Shown here: positions 55,568 to 64,000 of the stretch, one piece after another
Layout of the letters: every line of letters starts with the position of its first letter
Numbering within the stretch: position 1 is the first letter of the stretch
From: Chytridium lagenaria
Taxonomy: Eukaryota; Chytridiomycota; Chytridiomycetes; Chytridiales; Chytridiaceae
Length of the DNA: 64,000 nucleotides
Assembly (NCBI GenBank): GCA_025449115.1
Contig: JAHLKC010000145.1
Location: forward strand, 1-64,000
Reading direction: 5' to 3'
Translations under genes and position numbers: made by a program
Notes under the pieces: generated by a model
The model's database searches: none
The model's input: the letters and a program-made list of their open reading frames with translations, nothing else
Told to the model about the DNA's origin: nothing

Positions 55568-56814
55568 TCAACGCCTCCAAGCAAAGGCAGGGTAGAGAGG
55601 GTCACCTTCCTCTGGTCCAGGAGAGGCGGCCGGGGAGTGGATAATATCAAAGAGCTCAGCGCAAGCGGCATCGAGACTTGATTTCTTAGCTTGACTATGA
55701 AATATCCAACCAAACAACGGTTAGAAAGAACTCTTCTCAAACCTCAATAATATCGAGTAAAGAAAATAGGCTGTGAGGGTATAAAAAAAACTCACGTCAT
55801 CTCTGCAGACTCAAATGAATACCTTTCCATAGGCCATCCAACCAGCCCTCCAATTCCCGCAACGCTCTTTCCGTTCGCCGAAAACCCAAATCTCGAAGGC
55901 GCAAGAAGTTTTCTTGGAATAGGCGAAATAAGTGGCGAGGACGACGCAGAAATCCTTGATGTCACCGACTTGTGAAATTTACAACCTCCCGCCGAAAGCG
56001 GTGGCGACGCTAAACCTGTCCTTTGGCCGTCACACCCACAAGGAGTGGTCTTGCCGTTCAAAAAAGCTCGCGGAACTTCACTTGTAGGTGACATGGCGGC
56101 GTCCATGACAGCAGCGTAAGTTGAAAGACCGGAACACGACGTTGTTCTCTTGATCACTGAATCAGGTGGCATATGCGAATTTCCACCATCAAGTTCAGCT
56201 GCATCCAAATCCTCCTCCAGCATCATGACGGCGTTGTATAGCTCGTCCGACTCCAAGGTTTTTGGAATGCATCCTAGACCGAGGTTGTTGACTTGGCACT
56301 GGCTTTGCCGTTTTGCCGTCATCAGCAGCGGCCCCACGAGGACTCTTTGACGTGTACGGCTTCACACTGCGTTGACCAGAAAAATATTGCTCTAAGTGTG
56401 GATGGATGTAGAGAGTCCTGCGGTGTCCTCGCATAGCATAGAGGATGAAGGGGACGCGGCCAGGTAGTTGGCTGACAAATGCTCAGATGTGGCAGGGAAT
56501 GCAGTGGCTGGACGAGGTGGAAGCTTTGGCGACGGAATAGTTGTCGAGGTGGTGAAGGAGGAGACGTGGTTGGACATTGCATTGGTGAGGTGTGGAGAGG
56601 ACGCTGGGAGAGCTGCAACCATGTTCGACAACAATGGAGACTCAGAAGCAAAAACCGGGCAGAACGACGAAGGCGCGGATGAGAGAGCAGAGGAGACAGA
56701 TGCGGTTGACAAAAGAGGAGCCGCTGAGGATGTCAATGTCGATGTGGAGGTGGATGTGGTGGATGTGGAAGTGGAGGTGGATGTGACGGAGGTTGCTGGT
56801 GCTGCTGAGAGCAT
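55568..56814 (-). CDS. Uncharacterised Ser/Thr-rich protein
   Basis: Not recognised. Starts at 56814 (MLSAAPATSV) with a long Ser/Thr stretch of STST repeats, then Ser/Ala/Pro-rich sequence, a frame change near 56400 and again near 56290, then a conserved-looking region: NNLGLGCIPKTLESDELYNA, EEDLDAAELDGG, and SPPLSAGGCKFH. An intron at about 55694-55795 separates the last exon, which reads QAKKSSLDAACAELFDII to AFAWRR and the stop at 55568-55570. No membrane helix. The low-complexity N-terminus and small C-terminal modules fit a regulatory or scaffolding protein; this is a guess. Confidence 0.55.
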
Positions 56815-57358
56815 ACTTTTATTTCAAAAAAGCAAACAAATCGGAGGGGCAAAAACTATTAATAAATGAAATTTTCCTTTAATAAGTGCGAGTTCTGTGA
56901 CCCAAGTGTACGGAAAAGGCCCAGACCCTTGACGCAAAAAAGCACCCGCAGGAAAGAGGCACCCGAAAAAACGTCATTGCTTTGACGCGTCCCAAGCTGA
57001 TAACGCGTCACAGCTTCATGCAAAAAGGCCAATAAATATGGTGGTGCTTGCATGCTTGCTGTCGCGAGACTAGAGGTATAACTCGTTTGGGAAAAAAACA
57101 GCTTTCAGCAAAAAGAATCGTTCTTTCCTTTCCTCTGGGGCTAATTACAGAAACACAAGGAAACGATAACCAAGAACCATGGCCATTCAGACAAAAAAAA
57201 AAAAGAGTATACGAACACATGAATATGTAAGTGGGCCGGCATAGATTAAAAATAAAAAAGGTAAAAGTCTTCATAAAAAGAAGAAAACAATAGAAGAGTA
57301 AATCATCTTCAGCAAGCCTATGCTCCTCAACGCCCCCTAAAAACAAAAAAGGGGAGAA
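56815..57358. other. Intergenic region
   Basis: Lies between two minus-strand genes: 5' flank of the Ser/Thr-rich gene and 3' flank of the phosphatase. No supported feature. Confidence 0.5.
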
Positions 57359-58670
57359 TCACGTCGCCTTCTTCCCAAACCCCCCAAACATCTTCAAAAT
57401 CGAGTTCTTAGTTCTCAACATTGGCGGTGTATGAGTACCTCCCTGCTCATCACCCGCCCCATTAGTCGCTTTCTTACCCATAGGCGATACCGGCCTATTC
57501 CCATTCGCAGCAGCCAGTTGCCGCACTAGTCCCAGAAGCAGCAGCCGACGACGACGACGACAGCAGCCCTCCAAATTTGTTCCCGGAAGGTTTCTTCCAT
57601 ACCCGTTTATAGCTATCAACGAGATGCGTGAGCTGCACGGAATTAAAAGCACCTCGGCGACGTTTACGGACAAATTCTACAGCGTCGAGGGGTACCATCC
57701 CTGCTTCGATCAGCGACATGGCGACGAGGACTGGCGCCCGGCCAAGTCCAGCAACGCAATGGATACCCTTTCAAAATTAAAAGAATCAGTAAAGTTCTCA
57801 ATACTTAAAATGCAGATAGAGAATAAAAAGGATTACTCACAATAGCAGGCGCTCCTTCTCCTGCATCCGGTGCAGAATGCACTCCCGAAATTCCACCCGC
57901 GAATCTCTCATCGCAGAGATGCAGAAAACCTTGTATAACATTTAGTGGCGGAATCGTGCCATCCGAAAAAGGCATATCATGAACACGAATCCCACTCTGC
58001 TCAAAAACGCTTCGATCATAAGTAGGTTCGCAAACCCGCACCACGTCCGTCACGTTCCGTAATTTCAACTCCTGTAAAAAAACAACGCTAAGGTTAATAT
58101 AAAAAATATTAAAGTTGTAAAATGGCTTCTCACATCAAGATACATAGGCACCGTTGCATCCGTCGGACAATCAAACACCACAAACCGCATACTCTTGTAA
58201 TCAATCGACGTCATCACTCTCGAAAACGGGATCGACTTTGTCGGCATCCTCGCAGAAAGCGGTGGGCTCACCGAATTCCTACCCGCAGGAGGTACCGCTG
58301 CAGCCAGCATGCCACTGGGTACAGGCGACACAGCTCGTGGAGGTACATTAACGGCAGAGTTGGATGTAGAGCTGGAGAGTCTTGTGGCGGAGGGATGGCC
58401 GAGAGGAAAAGACGAGGCGGAGGAGGATGAGAGGAAGACGGGGTTCGAGGCGCGACGGGAGGCGGCTGTGAGTGTTGTAGAGGGAGGTTCCAAGGATGAT
58501 GATGCTCCCGGAACTGAAGTTATAGGAACAACTTCGCCGTTGGGGTTCGCGGTGGTGGTAGTGGCGGTAGTTGTGGTAGTAGAACCTCCTAGAGAGCGAA
58601 GGTTCTGGGAGCTTTGAGACCGGAGGCCGGGCTCGACTGAAGCCGACATGATGGTAAGCGGAAACGTCAC
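57359..58670 (-). CDS. PRL/PTP4A-type dual-specificity phosphatase with long N-terminal extension
   Basis: Exons: 58670-58134, 58071-57841 and 57767-57359. The 5' ATG is at 58670, or at 58649 (MSASVEPG). The first 140 or so residues are Ser/Thr/Pro-rich. The phosphatase domain starts at [15 protein letters not shown]. It continues [19 protein letters not shown], then [16 protein letters not shown], then [20 protein letters not shown], then [15 protein letters not shown]. The HCxxGxGRAP signature holds the Cys nucleophile and the Arg; the Asp of HDMPFSDG is the general acid region. This matches PRL phosphatases. Animal PRLs end in a CaaX box, but here the C-terminus continues past the domain for about 100 residues to GGFGKKAT, without CaaX. 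One frame break lies near 57520. Membrane targeting by prenylation therefore seems lost. Confidence 0.85.
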
Positions 58671-59969
58671 AAGAGTATAGGCTCCACAAAAAAGGGATAA
58701 ATAAAAATACAGAAGTAAACGAAGGTAGATAGATATAGTAAAGACACGTTATGTGAGAGATACAGTTGTAGCGTGAATAACCAGATAAACTAAAAGGGTA
58801 CGTTCACAAATTTAAAGAAAGGACGCAAACAAAATCAAAACAAAGCCCAATTAAATGGTGGTATATATGTATAAAAATAAAAACAAATATAAAAAAAAGG
58901 GAAAGAGGTATGAAATGTCGTTAGAATTTTATCGCGAGGATATCAAAATCGTCAAAGTCTCGAAACCTTCTATGTGACGCTACTTTCACTCCAGAAAAAG
59001 GTTCAAGATTGAGATACAATATCTATCGCCCAGTAGTTTTTGCGACTTCGTATCAGGGCTCCACAGTTGATAGAGGGACCAGTGATAGATTGCAGATGTT
59101 TTTTTACGTTTCCTCCTTGCTTCTTGAGATATTGAAGCTAGTTTTCCGTCTTGACTTATATATAATTATTAAGTATCCGTCTATCTTCTTTGATGTACGA
59201 GTTTACTCTCAACTATATCTAGCAACGATATCGATATTATCTGCAAACCGATTAGTACATGGACCGCGTCGAGAATCCACAAAATTAGAATTCGACCACA
59301 GCCCTACTCACCCTGGATCCACCTCTGAAACCTCAGATAGAATCAGAGAAGATGCGCTTTTCGCACGACGGCCAAATGGCGAGATTTCCAGAGTGACGGA
59401 AGGCAGGTCCCCGGCCAAAGTCCCAAGGCTGTCGTGGGATTCAAAGCAGTGCCGACAAAAGTCTTTGAAAAAATCACTGAGGGTCCTATGAGAGGGATCG
59501 TCCGTCATTCGGGGTCAAAGAAGGACAGACGGTGGAGGGTGAAATGGTTGGAGCGTTTGGGAGGGTGTTGAAGTCCCAATTATTTTCGGATGTGAGAGAG
59601 AGGAAATCTACACCGTAACTGTTTGTACGATGTTCTGAAGCGATATCTTTGGAGAAAAGGTGGCGCTGCGGGTGATGATGAACTGCAAAAGCTCGTTTTA
59701 GTGCCAGAAAGCTCTAGTCCACAATAATCTGTGCCCTTCCTTCTCCAAGTGCGACTCGGCACTGCGTAAGTTGCTAGATGTATCTCAATCCACAGAATCG
59801 ATGCGTGTGGGTGGAGGAGGAAGGAGCCTTTTGCTTGAGTAGGAATAGAGAGTTGGTCGAACCCAATGATGTGGGGCGGAGTGAGTGATTTTTTATTTTA
59901 TTTCAATCTTTGGTTTTTTGAAGCTGGTAGTCTGAACAGATCATATCCCAGCGAATCGATACTGAAAAG
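58671..59969. other. Intergenic region, 1.3 kb
   Basis: Upstream of the phosphatase gene. A minus-strand frame at 59308-59508 (MTDDPSHRTLSDFF) has ordinary amino-acid composition and could be an exon of an unrecognised gene, but no partner exon was found. A dispersed repeat starts at the right edge. Confidence 0.4.
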
Positions 59970-60152
59970 GTATGAACAATTTTCATCATTATCTCCTGTA
60001 TTAGTAAAAATACCTCATGGCCCTAACCCATTTATCTACTTTTTTGTTCCTTTGTTCGTCGTTTCAACGAACGCCATTCCAAAACTGTATATATATATAC
60101 TTATTTATTCAACTTGTTGTTTGTTGTGTTAATATATTCGAACAATAAAGTA
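59970..60152 (+). repeat. Dispersed repeat, copy 2 (183 bp)
   Basis: About 96 percent identical by eye to 24622-24804, in the same orientation. It is flanked by AAAAG on both sides (59965-59969 and 60153-60157), possibly a 5-bp target duplication. The flank is too simple to be decisive. Confidence 0.9.
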
Positions 60153-61370
60153 AAAAGTAGTTCGTAGTCAACCACTTCCTATCTTTTTTTTATAAAGTTT
60201 CTCGTCGAGTTGATCTAAGTCTGGGAGCTTAGAGCTGTTCCACTTTGTGTTTTAGCCCCCACTAACAGAGCAACGCCTCCGCGACTTAAGCATTCCCTTT
60301 TAACTTCCATATAACAGCAATCCTTTCTAATCCTTGTACTCGCCACTCTTATTGCCCTTTCAGCTTCCTTGAGGTCTCCACCAGTGCACACACACAACCG
60401 GGAAAAAGGTCTGCCAAGCTAAATACGATCTAATGGAAAGAATGTTTTTATCGAGAAACGATTGGAGAGCTATGGAGTATCTTATTCAACTTGGGTAGTA
60501 TGGATTGTTCGGAACGCGACAAACGCGTGAATCCCGCTCAAAGCCAATCACGCATTAAGGCGCATCCAATGTTGCCCAAAAGAAGTTGCTCTTTGTTTCG
60601 GCGAATAGCTTGCACTGGTTAGTTGTTCGTGTTGAAGTATCTCCGCCGAACTGGAGTTCTAATGAACACGCAGATGAGGTACCGAATAGGCAAGATTATC
60701 GCACCACTCAATGGCATGGTTGGTCTTTGTTCCGTGCAAACCACTCAAAGCTTCCAAGACCGTAAACTTTATAATAAAGCGCATTCCTGTGGTTAGAGTT
60801 GGTCGGCTGAAGCCCTTTTGATTTTTCAAAGGCGGTTAGCCAGTAGCACTTCTTTCCCCTCTTCCCATCCTCCCTCATCCTCTCCAATCCTCCAGACATC
60901 ACCTCCTGCAAACACTCTATCATGTGGAAGAAAGGAAGATCGGGAGGCAAACCTCGACAAAATGAGGGTGTACTGCAGGGACACCGTTGAAAGGCGTGGA
61001 GTGGCGTAGAGTGCGAGAGGGCTTGAAGGGTGTTCAAAAAAAGACCCTCTTACTGCCACCTATTTATACAAATTTTTTAATTTATTGCAGCCATCATTGA
61101 AGGTGTTGTTTGTTGTGTTAATATATTCAAATTTGAAAAATAAAGTATTTTGCAGGTGTTCCTAACCACCATCCCCTCTTGGAGTTAGTAGCAGCATCGG
61201 CAGCATCACATCATCTGCTCGCCGTCGATATCATCAATCGCCATCATACTACATCACTTTCAGCTTCCCTTTAAACCCATCCACCCTCCTTCACGATATT
61301 CACCATTGACTCCTCAAAGCAACCCGCCGCTGCAGCAGGGGCAGCCAAATCCCAGACTTCAACCTCGGCG
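60153..61370. other. Intergenic region with a truncated third repeat copy
   Basis: No convincing gene. A minus-strand frame at 60708-61037 lacks motifs. Position 61104-61146 carries the 3' end of the dispersed repeat (TGTTGTTTGTTGTGTTAATA). The region just before 61371 is the ankyrin gene's 5' flank. Confidence 0.45.
61104..61146 (+). repeat. Dispersed repeat, 3' fragment
   Basis: Shares GTTGTTTGTTGTGTTAATAT and a downstream AATAAAGTA with the two full copies, but nothing upstream of that. Truncation from the 5' side is typical of non-LTR retroelement copies; with one case this is only suggestive. Confidence 0.7.
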
Positions 61371-64000
61371 ATGCGAACTCGATCGATATCGAACCCGACT
61401 CCGGGTGGGCTATTTAAAACAAAAGAGCCCTCTGCAAATCTCGTTTCTGTGGACACGACTATTCACTCAAGCAATAATCTTGATGGCGGATCCAATAACA
61501 CCATCGATTCTTCCTCTCATGTATCCATAAGCGCCGCTGGAGATGTCATCACTAGTGCTGCCTCCGCTTCAAAGGAGAAGAATATTATGGGCATGAGGAA
61601 GCGTGCTAGCAGTTCCACCGCAGCCTCCCCATCAAAACAACAAGATCCGTCACTTCTCTTGGGTTCGTCCACAGCATCTATATCCAGCACAGGGTCGTCA
61701 GGACGGCAACCACGTGCAAATAAGCTTTTTCTTCACGCCCGATCTTTCTACAACGGCAGCAATGGCCCATCTTCCCCTTCGTCCGATATTGGAGGGTCAC
61801 CCTCACCAGGCACACCTTCTTCCATCGCTAGCGGGTTCTTTAGCTTGGCTGGTTCGGCTACAAGGACCAGTCAGACCAACTCTATTCAACATCAGCCGCG
61901 TATGTCTCATGGCAACTCAGTTCTCCATCAACCTAAGCAAATGACCTTTGCGGAATTTAAGCTTTTGGATGTACGTCCTAGGAAGCAACGGCATGTGCTT
62001 CATTCCTTGATCGTCAACGATATCAAGGTGCGGATGGAGGAGAAGATAGAGGAAGTAAGGGATTTAAGGAAAGCCTTCAAAGGTACATGCCACTTGATTG
62101 AACTTATCAGTTTTGCAATCTTTCTTGTTTTCCTTTTATGTATGTGATTCGTAAATTTACACCTTCTCAGAGCCCAAATTTAAGGAAGAAAAGAAGGGTC
62201 TTGGAAAGCTCGGTGGGCTACTCCAGAAGAAGAAGAAAAAGAAAACACGCGCTGGTAAGTCATATCCTTTAAATTGTTTTTTGGCCATGACTGGTATCTC
62301 TGACATTATTGTTTAGCTCTCTTTCACCTAATTCAACTCGCTATCCATGATCAACGCACCTCGCAAGCATGTAATTTTCTTGAAGAGCTCTCAACAGCCA
62401 CACTCCGAAAAAAGCAACCCATTCAAGCCAACCGTGTCTTCCTTACCGCTATGGCCAATTCCATGGAAGCTGTCTGTATGGTGATGTTGGAAAAGGGATT
62501 CCCTGTAAGCATAAACACTCCGTTCTTTACTGCAGCCGGAAATGTGGCGAACGGTCAGCAACCGACAAAGAGGGCATCGAGTGCGCTGGCCGCCGTTGCT
62601 GCAGCATCTTTAGCGGGCAGTTCTGGAAATTCGTCTTCATCATTGGGCAATAAGGCGGTACCTATGAGTACTGTGGACTATCCATCGTATTTTATGGCTG
62701 CTATTGGGCTGGGTTTGGATAACGTTGTTCGGACGATGATTAAGGTGACCTTCGAAATGCTCGTTTGTCTTTTATTTTTCAGATATTGAGTTCCTTTCTT
62801 CTTGTTATTAGCGCTCCGACGTGAACCAAACTTGGCACGGGCTCTCACCACTTCATATTGCTGCCTCTCGCAATTCCATAATGATAGTCAATCTGTTGCT
62901 TGAGAATGGAGCTGACCCGAACCGCAGCATCTACCTGTCTCAATACGCCTTGCTTAGACGCTTCAAATCTTACGGTCCTTCACCACAGTCTCTTCACAGC
63001 AATAGTGCTTCTGCAGTCGGGGTTAACAATGCTTTGAGGTATGCTGGACTCTCTGGGTGCACCGTTCCTCGTCAGCATCCAGCGGGATTGGACGCCGGAT
63101 GGGTTCCGGAAAGCGTATCGGCCATGACAGCAGGATCTGTTAGCGTAGCTCCTTCATCTGTCACGGTAATCGGTGCGGTCGATTTGATCGACGGCCGGTC
63201 TTCCATGTCTGGATCAATGACAGATGGGACAGAAGCTCCTTTAGATGGGAAGAAATCTGAGAGCCCGATGTCAGTGGAATCTGGACTAAAACCTCCCAGT
63301 TTGGTTACGACGACGGCTCAGAGCAACACGAGGGATACTCTTTCGTCGAGAGGGAGCAGGGCGGGGAAGCTAACAAGGTTTTCGGACAATTACCTTAAGG
63401 GTAAGAAAGTGTACGCTGTTGAACTTGCAGCTGCTGCTGGGCATAGTGAAAGTGTCCAGGCGTTGGTAACAAGGTTTGAGAGATTTCGTATACCTCAAAT
63501 CTAATAATCTTTTGTGTCATTTAGGATGGACCCCAAGGTTTTGGCAAACCTTTCCTTTGCACTACTTGTTCAGAGAAGTATCGATATGACGATTTTGTTC
63601 CTTCGTTGTGGAGTTCCGTGGAATCAAAGAGATCAGAAAGGCGCTACCATTCTACATTATGGGGCGAGATGGGGCGACCTAACCCTGGTTGTTGCAGTCC
63701 AACAATTTGGTATCGGCGTCGACTTCAATATCAAAGGAGAGAACGATTGGTAAATATTTCGCATATTTTCTCTTTAGATATATATTGGTTATATTGACAC
63801 CGTTCTAAGGACTCCATTGCATGAGGCTGTTAGCAATAGAAGGTTTGAAGTGATGAACTATCTGGTGCGACATGGAGCTGATTCGAATATCATCGCAAAC
63901 GGGGAGACACCACGAGAGCTGGGTTTAAGAATAGGCATTTCGATGGCTGATTTGGATGATTATCTTTGTGAGTTAGCTAATGCTTTCTTTTCCATTTTTT
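61371..64000 (+). CDS. Ankyrin-repeat protein (3' end outside window)
   Basis: Clean exons in phase, without frame breaks: 61371-62082, 62171-62254, 62317-62744, 62812-63473, 63525-63749 and 63810-63967, then continuing past the window edge. The N-terminal 180 residues are Ser-rich. A basic linker (GGLLQKKKKKKTRA) follows. Ankyrin helices are recognised in LSPLHIAASRN with IVNLLLENGADPN, in GATILHYGARWGDL, and in TPLHEAVSNRRFEV with YLVRHGADSN. An unusual Ser-rich insert of about 150 residues interrupts the repeats (62960-63400). The repeats should bind a partner protein. The rest of the protein, which may hold a catalytic domain, is not visible. Confidence 0.88.

Overview
This is nuclear DNA of a filamentous or zoosporic fungus. 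Genes are broken by short introns (about 40-150 bp, GTRNGT donors, YAG acceptors). The gene set includes a chitin deacetylase, a WSC-type wall-sensor protein, a proteinase-K-like protease and a cellular RNA-dependent RNA polymerase. Long AT-rich intergenic stretches, low-complexity N-terminal extensions and the overall style suggest an early-diverging lineage, most likely Chytridiomycota. That placement is inference, because no marker gene is present.

Layout: 1.4-2.4 kb FAR-17a/rolling-stone-like membrane protein; 3.3-4.3 MYND protein; 4.7-6.3 proteinase-K-like S8 protease; 7.4-10.7 two tandem-repeat arrays; 11.1-12.1 FCP1/NIF-like HAD protein; 12.3-13.5 two nested terminal-inverted-repeat elements; 14.7-16.8 membrane-anchored chitin deacetylase with a polyQ tail; 17.7-20.8 large helical protein, weakly like PX-associated proteins; 22.0-24.0 His/Asp/Ser-repeat protein; 24.9-31.6 tandem pair of paralogues sharing an unrecognised Cys-rich domain; 32.8-34.3 WSC sensor-like protein; 35.1-38.5 a second, PA-domain subtilase; 38.8-40.1 unknown; 40.4-43.9 RNA-dependent RNA polymerase, followed immediately by a DEAH/RHA helicase (44.0-47.6), possibly one fused protein; 48.7-54.5 ABCC transporter; 55.6-56.8 unknown Ser/Thr-rich protein; 57.4-58.7 PRL-type phosphatase; 61.4-end ankyrin protein, cut by the window edge.

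Most genes contain one or more single-base frame breaks, many of them in short homopolymers, while the protein homology continues intact in the next frame. The simplest reading is residual indel error in a long-read assembly, not decay. CDS spans below therefore run from the inferred start to the inferred stop and are not clean open frames.

No operon logic applies. The most coherent functional block is the polymerase plus helicase, which resembles the polymerase-helicase partnerships of RNAi amplification complexes. Wall or secretory functions (two proteases, chitin deacetylase, WSC protein) are scattered. No tRNA, rRNA or CRISPR was seen.
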